A DNA stretch of 64,000 nt from Bradyrhizobium canariense (GTDB lineage Bacteria > Pseudomonadota > Alphaproteobacteria > Rhizobiales > Xanthobacteraceae): positions 1-64,000 of the forward strand of contig NZ_VSST01000001.1 of assembly GCF_019402665.1 (NCBI RefSeq), read 5' to 3'. Below the pieces are notes generated by a model. It did not search any database and was not told where the DNA came from. It was given only the letters and a program-made list of their open reading frames with translations. This document shows, in pieces, positions 7,099-14,815 of this stretch; within the stretch, counting starts at the first letter, position 1; each line of letters opens with the position of its first letter. A program made the translations under genes and the position numbers.

Positions 7099-9180
7099 TT
7101 AATGATTGATAGGAGGATTGTCCGGGTCGTAGACGAGCGCAGGAGCTGCAGACTTGAGGACCAACTCTCGCAGAGATTCCCAGATGCGTACGAGGGATCC
7201 AAGGTCCTCCCTAATATCGTGTTCAGTTCGAAAGGCGCTGGAGCTGCGGAGTATGACGCCCATCCCCTCTGGCACTTCAATGTGCCGGACGATCTCTAGC
7301 AACCGTATCCGCTCGTTGGTGTCCATCTGGTTGCTAGCAGCGCCGCCCAATGCTGTGTTGGGCAGAAGAATCGTGTAGCGGCCAGGGATCGAAAGGTAAG
7401 TCGTCAAGCGTGCGCCTTGATCTCTGGATCCTTCTTTCAAAACCTGAACAATCAACACTTGGCGACGTTTGATCACGTCGCTTAGCTTGTAATCCCGGAT
7501 GTAGGGTCTGAGGCGGGCGACGTCTGCTCGCGCCTCCCTCAATTCCGCTTCATTCACGCCGCCAGAATTGGCGCGAGTATCAAGGTCCTTTTGGTCAGAC
7601 TGTTGTTGCCGGTAAAGCCCATGCTTTTCTTCTGGAGGTATTTGAAAATAGTCAGGATGAATTTCGGAGAATGACAAAAATCCGTCCCTCTGAGCTCCAT
7701 AGTCGACGAATGCTGCATTGAGCGCTTGTTCGACTTTGCTGACCTTTGCCAGGTAGATGTTTCCTTCTATTCCAATTCGGTCGAGCCCCGGAGGGATCGC
7801 CTGTTGGATAGGAGCCGGCTCCGCGAAATCATCTTTTGGCGGCTGCAGCTCACTCTCTGTTTCGATCCAGCGGAGCGTCTTAGCGAGCCAGCGAAAAGAT
7901 TGATCGTTGGCAACTGATAGACGCTTGAGTTGCGGTCCAGCATTGCGAAAGAACTTTAAGTGGCGGCTAAATCGCTTGCGAACGGCCGCGGTCACGCTGG
8001 CGATGTCCGCCGTGGATGCCGTATCAATTCCCTTGGTAACAAGGGCCGCGAGTGCCGTGAACGGCTTCGACTTCTTGAGACCCTCTGTGGCTACCAGAGC
8101 GGCGGCGCCCATTACAGCTATCAAAGGAAGTGACTGCGTCGTCATAACCTGTGCCGACACTGCACCCAAAGACGCAGCAATCGAAATAGTAATTGTTGCG
8201 TTGAGGAGGATACCGCTAGCGACAGTCCCGCTCCGCTCTATATTGCTCCCCTTCCCGATCTCTTGGACTGAATCCAAGACCGCCGATGCGGCATCGGGAT
8301 GTATGATATCCGGCTGATTTTGCAACTGCTCCGCAAATTCGACCGCGGCCGCCCGATACTCTTCTTCCTCCTGACGCGTACGATTGTATCGCTCCTCGGC
8401 AGCGAGAGCTTCAAGACCGTCCGCTGAGGCTAGAATGAAGCTCCCGTGGATTTGTAATAGGCTGTCCGCTGCTTCTCGATCCGGAACCTCCAATCGCGGA
8501 AGGTCTTTGTCCTCGTCAGCGGCCCCCTTAGCGTTGGCGAGGCGAACGCCGGCAATATAGAGCAAAGAAAAATCAATCTGCTCTATCTCCTGGTTCACCA
8601 GATCGCGGTATGCACTCGCTCTTGCTAAGAGGTGATGGTGCGGAGAGTTTCCTTTATTTAGCTGCTCAACCAGGCCGCTGGAGAGCTCGCGTAGGCTGGG
8701 CAGCATACGCTTAAGGCGATCGACGTTATTCCCTCGCGCGTCAAGCGCAGCGGGTGGAGCGAGGGTAACAACGCCGTCCTCGTCGATCTCGAAGTGCGGT
8801 CCATAACCTTGTTGCGGCAGCTCAGGTCCGTCCGATACGACCGGCTCATCCGGAAGTTCGCCGTCTTCCTCCTCGTATATGCGGCTATTGCTAGGGGCCC
8901 ATTCGAGAGCTGTCGACTCGAGCTCGGCCACCACTTGGTCGACAATTTCGGCGGGAATCTCGTCGTTGAAATAGCCTTCAATTTCTTCACGGGCGTCATA
9001 GGGACCGCCCCAGATCCATTGGTAGCCCCCTTCCCCGCTGTCGTATGGCGTACTCTCCGCAGGATCCTCGAAATTGGAGAGAAACCAAGCCTTCACCGCT
9101 TCTACCAGCGCATCGCCCTCCAGGCCCTCAAGTGGCTCCTCCGGGGGAAACAGCTTATCGTTCACGTTCAGGTCGGCCAT
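7099..9180 (-). CDS. Uncharacterised membrane-associated protein carrying an RNase E S1/5'-sensor module without catalytic domain
   Basis: 693 residues. Residues about 470-690 align by eye with the N-terminal half of alphaproteobacterial RNase E/G: GNIYLAKVSKVE (473-484), AAFVDYGAQRDGFLSFSEIHPDY, VIKRRQVLIVQVLKE, LTTYLS..GRYTILLPN, EVPEGMGVILRSSS and LVLKSAAPALVYD. The Arg of the 5'-monophosphate sensor (RTAG in E. coli) is kept at about 645, but the next residue is Ser instead of Thr. The protein stops just before the DNase I-like catalytic domain, so no cleavage is expected from this part. Residues 1-130 are acidic and contain YQWIWGGPYDAREE. Residues about 319-375 hold two hydrophobic, probably membrane, segments. 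The product is unlike any complete protein I know. RNA binding is inferred from homology; a defence or decoy role is speculative. Confidence 0.75.
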   Translation of the reverse strand: MADLNVNDKLFPPEEPLEGLEGDALVEAVKAWFLSNFEDPAESTPYDSGEGGYQWIWGGPYDAREEIEGYFNDEIPAEIVDQVVAELESTALEWAPSNSRIYEEEDGELPDEPVVSDGPELPQQGYGPHFEIDEDGVVTLAPPAALDARGNNVDRLKRMLPSLRELSSGLVEQLNKGNSPHHHLLARASAYRDLVNQEIEQIDFSLLYIAGVRLANAKGAADEDKDLPRLEVPDREAADSLLQIHGSFILASADGLEALAAEERYNRTRQEEEEYRAAAVEFAEQLQNQPDIIHPDAASAVLDSVQEIGKGSNIERSGTVASGILLNATITISIAASLGAVSAQVMTTQSLPLIAVMGAAALVATEGLKKSKPFTALAALVTKGIDTASTADIASVTAAVRKRFSRHLKFFRNAGPQLKRLSVANDQSFRWLAKTLRWIETESELQPPKDDFAEPAPIQQAIPPGLDRIGIEGNIYLAKVSKVEQALNAAFVDYGAQRDGFLSFSEIHPDYFQIPPEEKHGLYRQQQSDQKDLDTRANSGGVNEAELREARADVARLRPYIRDYKLSDVIKRRQVLIVQVLKEGSRDQGARLTTYLSIPGRYTILLPNTALGGAASNQMDTNERIRLLEIVRHIEVPEGMGVILRSSSAFRTEHDIREDLGSLVRIWESLRELVLKSAAPALVYDPDNPPINH

Positions 9181-9285
9181 GAAGCGCCCTTGGGTTGCGC
9201 AGCTCTACCCTACATTGGTGGTTCGCCTCTGCAAGTCCGCTGATCTGCTCCTGAAACGGACTCGAGAAGGACCTTGCCGATTGTC

Positions 9286-9316
9286 GAAGGGCACCCCGTG
9301 AAACGGGCTGCCCTTC
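9286..9316 (-). terminator. Hairpin downstream of the minus-strand unknown gene
   Basis: GGGCACCCCGT (9289-9299), loop GAA, ACGGGCTGCCC (9303-9313), one mismatch. It sits directly beyond the stop of the minus-strand gene ending at 9323, and therefore between that gene and the RNase E-like gene. There is only a weak T-run on the minus strand. Confidence 0.5.
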
Positions 9317-9322
9317 TCGGTG

Positions 9323-10270
9323 TCAGGTAATGAACCCGGCCAAGGCCGATCGGAATGCTTCCAGAGGCCTGCGGCTCGGCAGTTCGAACCCCTTTGGCAT
9401 AGTGATGATCGACTTATCTCGATCCCTTTTGCAGGTGATCGATAGCAGACCTGCCTCGTAGCGTCTCCGCTTCGGGTTGTCGTGCTCGTTGGCCAGCTTG
9501 CAGATTGCGGCCAAAGCCGCGGGCTGGAAGAAGTCCTCCACTTCCCGAAGCGTTTCAAGGACGGCTTCAACCCGCTTTGCAAGACCATCCATCTTCATCC
9601 GGATGGCGCCGATGGTCGCGGCGACCTTTTCTGGCTCTCCTGCGAGTAAAACTGAAGCTGCCGCAAAATCCGCCATTAGGCGGCTGAACTCTTGCCGCAC
9701 GTCGGTCCTCGGGGCGCAAAGCCGCTTTGGCAGAGCTGCGCCGATCACGCGTCGATCCATGGCGGCGGCGGCCGAAAGCGTGTCGTACACCCAGGGCATC
9801 TGGGTCTCCAGCTGGCCGCGAAGCCGGTTGAAGTGCTTAAACACATCCGAGCTAGAGATGGAGTTTAGATAAGCGATAAAGGGGTTCACTGCGGAGCGGA
9901 TCTCGCGCACCCGCCTGAGCGCATCTTGCCGAACCACGGCCGCATCGAAGTCAGCAGTGTATTTATCGAAGTCCTCGCCGTAGATCGTGCCGGCGCAGAT
10001 CCAGCCGACCAAGAAGCGCGACTCTCCTTTCCTCATGACGAACCCGGCCAGATGTTGGTGATGGCCGTGGACACACGAAAACTTCTCTCTGTCCGACTTC
10101 CGAAGGTCGTATTTGTACTCGACGTAAGGCTCTTCGTCGCCGGCCGGTATCTCGTAGACGAGGTTTGGTAGGTTTTCCGGATCATCCGTCATCAGCTCCG
10201 TTTCGAGGAGCTGGTCATCGCTCAGTGCTTCCCAATGGCGCCGCGCTTGGCGGGCCTGCGGCTTCAACAT
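9323..10270 (-). CDS. Hypothetical protein, 315 residues, with conserved Cys/His segment
   Basis: I do not recognise a named family. The N-terminal third contains KYDLRKSDREKFSC, then VHGHHQHLAGF and GESRFLVGWICAGTIYGEDFD: a Cys/His-rich stretch that could bind metal, followed by a conserved-looking GWIC motif. The rest is mainly helical. I chose the ATG at 10270 because CAGGAG lies 5 nt upstream of it on the minus strand; an ATG 16 codons earlier (10318) has no such site. It lies on the same strand as the RNase E-like gene, 142 nt upstream of it, with a hairpin between, so co-transcription is possible but not certain. Similar proteins occur as lone hypotheticals in Rhizobiales accessory regions, from memory only. 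Confidence 0.6.
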   Translation of the reverse strand: MLKPQARQARRHWEALSDDQLLETELMTDDPENLPNLVYEIPAGDEEPYVEYKYDLRKSDREKFSCVHGHHQHLAGFVMRKGESRFLVGWICAGTIYGEDFDKYTADFDAAVVRQDALRRVREIRSAVNPFIAYLNSISSSDVFKHFNRLRGQLETQMPWVYDTLSAAAAMDRRVIGAALPKRLCAPRTDVRQEFSRLMADFAAASVLLAGEPEKVAATIGAIRMKMDGLAKRVEAVLETLREVEDFFQPAALAAICKLANEHDNPKRRRYEAGLLSITCKRDRDKSIITMPKGFELPSRRPLEAFRSALAGFIT

Positions 10271-10469
10271 CAACTCTCCTGTTGCTGGTTGCGCGAATCG
10301 ACTCAGTACGGAGGGCATTATAGCGGTTCGCGATGCGTTCTTTTCGACTCGTCGGCGCTCACCCCGCTATTCACAAAGGTGGTGTTCGCGAGTGGCACCT
10401 CAACAGCCGCCGTCAAGGGTTCAGACGAGCGGCAGAGCCGCCCTGGACGGCGGTCTGTTATCGGCGCAA

Positions 10470-10688
10470 GGGGGTGGCCGAGCGGGAGATCGCCCAACCG
10501 AGGCCGCCAAGATGGTCGAGATGAAGCAACCCGACCTCTCCTAGCTCCTTCGGGGCCGGCTGAAGCTCGTTTCGGTGGAAAAGCTGATGCGCATGCTGAC
10601 CGCCTTCGACCAGGACGTCGAAATCACGGTAAAACCGCATCGCAAACGTGGAGAGGCTGGCCGGATCACGTTCATTCCGGTGGCGTAG
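10470..10688 (+). pseudogene. Decayed XRE-family (HigA-like) antitoxin gene
   Basis: The frame ending at TAG 10686-10688 reads TEAAKMVEMKQPDLS, stop, LLRGRLKLVSVEKLM...AFDQDVEITVKP, which matches the helix-turn-helix and C-terminus of HigA-like antitoxins. The TAG at 10542-10544 interrupts the usual 'DLSxLLRGR' segment. Further upstream, VAEREIAQ appears in another frame, pointing to at least one frameshift. I could not find a matching toxin gene upstream. The relic ends 18 nt before the DUF2130 gene. Confidence 0.65.
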
Positions 10689-10706
10689 GATGAGAAGGAC
10701 GGGCTT

Positions 10707-12020
10707 ATGAACTTCAAAGCAACGGCCGCCGGCGCCGCTCCTGAGCCCCTCCTCCACTGTCCGAACTGCAATCACGAGATTCATCTTACGGAGTCGCTCG
10801 CTGCGCCTCTTATTGAGGAGACCAAGCGCCGCTTCCAGCAGCAGTTGGCGGAAAAAGACGCCGAAGTCACCCGCAAGACCGACGCGCTCCGCCAGGAGCG
10901 GGAGCAGCTGGCCAAGCAGCGCGAGACGATTGAGGACCAGGTCAAGCAAATGCTGGCGGCCGAGCGCGCCCAGCTGGTCGCCGCCGAAGGCAAGAAAGCA
11001 CGCGAGGCTGCGGCCGCCGAGCTGCAGGCCAAGGCAAATGAAGCAGCCGAGCTCCGCCAGACCCTAGCGGCCAACACTGCCAAGCTTGCCGAGGCCCAGC
11101 AGCAACAGGTCGAGCTGATGCGCAAGCAGCGTGCGCTCGACGATGAGAAGCGCGAGCTCGATCTGACCATCGAAAAGCGTGTCCAGGCCTCCGTTGAGCA
11201 GATCCAAACCAAGGCACGCCAAGAGGCTGATGAAGCTGCGCGGTTGCGCCTTGCCCAGAAGGATCAGACGATTGAATCGATGGCGCGGACGATCGAGGAG
11301 CTCAAACGAAAGGCGGAGCAAGGCTCGCAGCAGTCGCAGGGCGAGGTTCTCGAGCTCGAGCTCGAGGAGCTCTTGCGCGGCCGCTTCCCGACCGACACTA
11401 TCGAGCCCGTCGGCAAGGGCGAACTCGGCGCCGACGTGATCCAGCAGGTCAATGGAGCAGTGGGGCAGTCTGCCGGCATCATCCTGTGGGAAACCAAGCG
11501 CACCAAGGCGTGGAGCGATGGGTGGCTCGCCAAGCTGCGTGACGATCAGCGCCGGTCCGGTGCCGACGTCGCTCTTATCATTTCGCATGCCCTTCCGAAG
11601 CATATCGAGCAATTCGACCTGGTCGATGGGATCTGGGTGGCTCATCCCCGGTGCGCGCTGCCCGTCGCTGTGGCGCTTCGCCAGGCGCTGATTGACGTGA
11701 GTAACTCGCGTCTGCTCCAGCAGGGCCAGCAAACCAAGATGGAACAGGTCTATCACTACCTCACGGGCAACAAGTTCAGACAGCGGGTCGAGGCGGTGGT
11801 CGAGAAGTTCAACGACATGCGCAAGGACCTGGACAGCGAACGCAAGTTCATGGTGCGCCAATGGGCCAAGCGGGAAACCCAGATCCTCTCGGTCATCGAC
11901 TCGACTGTCGGGATGGTCGGGGATCTGCAGGCCATCGCGGGCAAAGCCATGCCTGAGATCGCGAGCCTGGACGTGCCGCTCCTCGAGGACAGTGCCGAGC
12001 CTTCAAGGAAAGCCGGATGA
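10707..12020 (+). CDS. DUF2130 domain-containing coiled-coil protein
   Basis: 437 residues. A CPNCNHEIHL motif (18-27) resembles half of a zinc ribbon. A very long Gln/Glu/Ala coiled coil follows (about 38-210), then the DUF2130 domain (about 215-400) with LELEELLRGRFP, GELGADVIQQV (about 238-248) and GIILWETKRTKAW (ETK at about 262-264). The Asp plus E-x-K arrangement looks like a PD-(D/E)XK nuclease core, so nuclease activity is plausible but not shown here. The end is helical with a short coiled coil. DUF2130 proteins are scattered in bacterial accessory genomes. It is adjacent to a decayed antitoxin gene and lies inside the island. Confidence 0.85.
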   Translation: MNFKATAAGAAPEPLLHCPNCNHEIHLTESLAAPLIEETKRRFQQQLAEKDAEVTRKTDALRQEREQLAKQRETIEDQVKQMLAAERAQLVAAEGKKAREAAAAELQAKANEAAELRQTLAANTAKLAEAQQQQVELMRKQRALDDEKRELDLTIEKRVQASVEQIQTKARQEADEAARLRLAQKDQTIESMARTIEELKRKAEQGSQQSQGEVLELELEELLRGRFPTDTIEPVGKGELGADVIQQVNGAVGQSAGIILWETKRTKAWSDGWLAKLRDDQRRSGADVALIISHALPKHIEQFDLVDGIWVAHPRCALPVAVALRQALIDVSNSRLLQQGQQTKMEQVYHYLTGNKFRQRVEAVVEKFNDMRKDLDSERKFMVRQWAKRETQILSVIDSTVGMVGDLQAIAGKAMPEIASLDVPLLEDSAEPSRKAG

Positions 12021-12241
12021 TTGCGAGACGTTGACGCTGAGCTCAGCTCCCCCCTCCTCGCTTGAGGCAGCGCAACGATTCTATCTTGCTGGCCGGCACG
12101 AGGAAGGACTCTCTCATACAGAAGTGAGAAGGTGCCGGCTATGTCGGGCGGCTCTTACCGAGATACGACTTCGAGGAAGCGGCTCTGTCGGGCGGCGTTC
12201 GACTCGCCTTGGTCTCCGTTGAGACGAGTAGCGCAGTTCAC

Positions 12242-12322
12242 AATGCCGAGAGTAGACTCGCCGACCGGCCGCCAAAAACACCGTTTGAAAAACCGTTTTA
12301 GCTCGGCATTCTCAAACGGTTT
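12242..12322. repeat. Nested inverted repeats next to the attachment site
   Basis: AATGCCGAG (12242-12250) pairs with CTCGGCATT (12302-12310); CCGTTTGA (12281-12288) pairs with TCAAACGG (12312-12319); AAACCGTTT (12290-12298) pairs with AAACGGTTT (12314-12322). The arms are exact. They lie 25 nt from the tRNA-Lys remnant and could be integrase or excisionase arm sites, or an old tRNA terminator. Confidence 0.5.
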
Positions 12323-12346
12323 CTCTCGCTAAGGTCTTGATTTGTA

Positions 12347-12393
12347 TGGTGGGCGCACCAGGGCTCGAACCTGGGACCCGCTGATTAAGAGTC
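12347..12393 (-). mobile_element. att site: 3' half of tRNA-Lys(CTT)
   Basis: On the minus strand this reads from the anticodon stem (GACTCTTAATC, anticodon CTT) through the T-arm (GGTTCGAGCC) and the acceptor strand TGCGCCC to an encoded CCA. The 5' half of the tRNA is absent: the sequence beyond 12393 does not continue the D-arm. This is the usual crossover core left by a tyrosine integrase at a tRNA 3' end. In the usual arrangement the element lies on the side where the tRNA 5' half is missing, i.e. to the right, where the integrase is. The intact tRNA-Lys is not in this window. Confidence 0.8.
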
Positions 12394-12627
12394 CGCAAAA
12401 TCGAGAACTTGCTTACAACCGGAACCGGCGCGGAATGCCTGGGCCATGAGCGTTCAGCCTCTCTGTCACCTGCGCCTGCCGTCAACGCATCCCTTTCGTA
12501 CGATCTTTTACCTTCTCGCGCGATCTCGCCGCTGTCGCGGTTTCAAGCGTCGGCGGCAGTCTGCATGATGCCCCGGCACACCATACGGCAAAAGCCGCTA
12601 CACCAGCTTGCGCTTAGACCGATCGCA

Positions 12628-12858
12628 ATGCCACGTTCTGCCATAATTCCTGCAGGCTCTTGGCCGCGTCGTATGCCAGCCGCAATGGCAGCCGGGTATT
12701 GCGGCGAAACAACTGTAGAAGCCTTTCTCAAACGAGTCGGTAAGGAGTATCCTCGACCACGTGTGAAAGAAGGGAGGCGTCAGCTGTGGTTGAGAGACGA
12801 TCTGGACCGAGCTATCGCGCCGGACATGGTGCCGGGCGACCTCGCCGAGGATTTGTGA
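12628..12858 (+). CDS. Excisionase/RDF-like small DNA-binding protein
   Basis: 76 residues from ATG 12628. The frame contains MPAAMAAGYCGETTVEAFLKRV, then PRPRVKEGRRQLWLRDDLDRAI, the pattern of MerR/AlpA-type winged-helix excisionases that sit in front of rhizobial integrases. The stop TGA (12856-12858) overlaps the integrase GTG (12855-12857), implying coupled translation. The start has no clear ribosome-binding site, so the N-terminus is uncertain. The expected role is to control integration versus excision of the element; that is inferred from family and position. Confidence 0.7.
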   Translation: MPRSAIIPAGSWPRRMPAAMAAGYCGETTVEAFLKRVGKEYPRPRVKEGRRQLWLRDDLDRAIAPDMVPGDLAEDL

Positions 12859-14189
12859 CGTTGGAGCGTCCGCTTCCACGCTTTGTGGAGGTGCGTCGGC
12901 TTGCCCGCGGTTCGGTCGCGTTCTATTTCCGGATCCCCACCTATTACCGCAATCTCGGCTGTGAGATGGCGAATGAGCCACTTGGGACGAGCTACGAAGT
13001 CGCATGTGGTGAAGAGGGAAAAGGCGGACGCGCTGCCACACTCAATGGCCTCTTCGATGAGTGGAACAACCACCGCAGAGGGGAGCCGGGCGAGCAGGCA
13101 AAGATCGCGCGCTATGGCACGATCGATTGGCTGTTCCGACAATACAAGACGGAGAAGGCGTATACTGAGAAGGTCTCAGCTCGGTCGCGCCCCGACTACG
13201 AACGGATCATGCAGATGATCTGCGACACCGTCGGAAAGAGCGGACGGCGGATCGGCGAACGGCAGATCATGGAAGTTACGCCACGAGCCGCCGATAAGAT
13301 CTACGACAAAATCATCAACGGGCCGAACGGCATCAGACTGCGGCAGGGAGAAAAGGTGGTCGGGCTCTGCCGAAAGGTATGGCGGATCATGCGTCGGCTG
13401 CACCCGGAGCTGTTCGATAAGAAACACCCGAACCCCTGGGACGATTTCACCCTCAAGAGCCGCACCAAGACCAAGAAGCACGCGGTCACTCGAGAAGAGG
13501 TTTATAAATTTGCATGGGGCTGCATCAAAGAAGGGCGGCCTGAACCCGCGGCCGTCGCGGTGATCTGCTTTGAATGGCTGCAACGGCCGGAGAACGTAGT
13601 GGCCGGTTTTTTGACTTGGCCCGACTATCGCAGCAAAAACTGGCCACACGCTGTGCGCATCGAACACCATAAGAACAAGGCGTTGGTCTGGCATCCGCTC
13701 GAAGAGACTCTCGACGGAGAGACCGTGAAGTTTTACGCCGAAGCGGAGGACGTTTTGAGCCATCTGCCCAAGCTCGGCGTTCCGATGATCATGCGTCGGA
13801 TTCAAAAGGGTGAACGCAAGGGCGATGCCAAAGTGTGGTCCTACCCTGGCATGGAAAAAGTGGTGCAGCAGATGCGAAATAAGATCGACGGCGTGTCAAA
13901 GCTGTTCACGCTTGATGCCTGTCGACACGGCGGTATGACCGAACTCGAGGAGGCCGAGTTGACGGACGGCCAGGGTCGTGCGCTCTCGGGCCACAAGACC
14001 GCACAGGCCTATCGCGCTTATGCCAAAGAAACGATGGTGCGAGCATTGGCTGCGACCCGTAAGCGGCATGCACATCTCTTGGCGCAGAAAGAGCTCGATC
14101 GGCAGAATGCTGATGGAGCAGCATCACCGCGAGACGAAATGCAGCAAACCTCCCCAATGTCGAAGACTAGCGTCGGATCGCGGAGATAG
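12855..14189 (+). CDS. Tyrosine-type site-specific integrase
   Basis: 444 residues from GTG 12855, chosen because it overlaps the excisionase stop and places the LPRFVEVRRL segment at the N-terminus as in related integrases; an earlier in-frame GTG (12786) would force a 73-nt overlap. A core-binding/SAM-like domain (about 85-190) precedes the catalytic domain: FEWLQRPENVVAGF (box I Arg), LDACRHGGMTEL (box II Arg; the usual His three residues before it is Asp) and LSGHKTAQAYRAYAK, which holds the final His and the nucleophilic Tyr region. The protein is complete. With the tRNA-Lys 3' half nearby, it most likely integrated an element into that tRNA gene. Confidence 0.9.
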   Translation: MTLERPLPRFVEVRRLARGSVAFYFRIPTYYRNLGCEMANEPLGTSYEVACGEEGKGGRAATLNGLFDEWNNHRRGEPGEQAKIARYGTIDWLFRQYKTEKAYTEKVSARSRPDYERIMQMICDTVGKSGRRIGERQIMEVTPRAADKIYDKIINGPNGIRLRQGEKVVGLCRKVWRIMRRLHPELFDKKHPNPWDDFTLKSRTKTKKHAVTREEVYKFAWGCIKEGRPEPAAVAVICFEWLQRPENVVAGFLTWPDYRSKNWPHAVRIEHHKNKALVWHPLEETLDGETVKFYAEAEDVLSHLPKLGVPMIMRRIQKGERKGDAKVWSYPGMEKVVQQMRNKIDGVSKLFTLDACRHGGMTELEEAELTDGQGRALSGHKTAQAYRAYAKETMVRALAATRKRHAHLLAQKELDRQNADGAASPRDEMQQTSPMSKTSVGSRR

Positions 14190-14390
14190 ACTTCGTGCTT
14201 CGTTGATCGCTGCAAAAGGGTCGACGGCGTTTTGCCGCTGGCGATCCCGCATGCGACGTGAAAGGCAACAATCGAAAGGTTGCTATTCGCAGACAGCGTT
14301 CACGCGCTCAATTCGCATTCTGATAAGTTGAGCGGCGTTCAACTCGCGATGTCATCCATCGGTCTTCGACCCAAAAACGAAACCAGCACA

Positions 14391-14429
14391 GAATTTCCAA
14401 ATGCGGGGCAAATTGAATTTCCAAATGCG
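14391..14429. repeat. 15-bp direct repeat pair, 24-bp period
   Basis: GAATTTCCAAATGCG occurs at 14391-14405 and again at 14415-14429. The pair lies between the integrase and tRNA-Gln, near where island sequence gives way to core chromosome. It could be a binding-site pair or the scar of an event at the island border. Confidence 0.6.
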
Positions 14430-14485
14430 CCGGAAATCCCGCGTCGAACAGGGCCATTTGCGCAGTAAATTCAGTGCGTTGGCTA

Positions 14486-14560
14486 TGGCTGGGGCGGGAG
14501 GGATCGAACCTCCGAATGGCGGAATCAAAATCCGCTGCCTTACCACTTGGCTACGCCCCA
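14486..14560 (-). tRNA. tRNA-Gln (anticodon TTG)
   Basis: Read on the minus strand the gene starts TGGGGCGTAGCCAAGTGG and ends CGCCCCAGCCA with encoded CCA. The acceptor stem TGGGGCG/CGCCCCA is perfect, the anticodon loop reads TTTTGAT with anticodon TTG, and the T-loop is GGTTCGATCCC. Length is 75 nt. It appears intact and is not the tRNA used by the neighbouring integrase, whose core is tRNA-Lys. Confidence 0.97.
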
Positions 14561-14815
14561 TCAGGCCCGTAGGAACGGCGGCGACAGGAGCGCCCGCGGA
14601 TTCCCTCGAGTGGTGCCGGTCTATAGGGAGAGGCGCGGCATTTCAACCGCCCGGAGGGGCAAAATACCACAGGCGCCGGCGGCGCCGCGCCATGCCTGAT
14701 AGGGGCGCTACGCCACCCCGCTCTCGACGGCCGCTCCGCCACCCCTCCTGACAGTTGAGACCTCCCCCGTTTCATGGGAATACGGCGGCAAGAACTGTCT
14801 CCCCGGGAGTGAGCC

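Larger units (their letters stand above)
12021..12627. other. Gene-free stretch holding the tRNA-Lys remnant and palindromes
   Basis: About 600 bases between the DUF2130 gene and the excisionase-like gene. It contains a nested inverted-repeat cluster (12242-12322) and a 47-nt tRNA-Lys 3' half (12347-12393), listed separately. The rest shows no conserved frame that I can support. Confidence 0.6.

Noticed and set aside
7099..9180. Simple duplicate of the housekeeping rne gene
   Set aside because: The N-terminal 470 residues are unrelated, the catalytic domain is absent and the shared part is clearly diverged.
12347..12393. A complete tRNA-Lys gene
   Set aside because: Only the 3' half is present; D-arm and 5' acceptor strand are missing.
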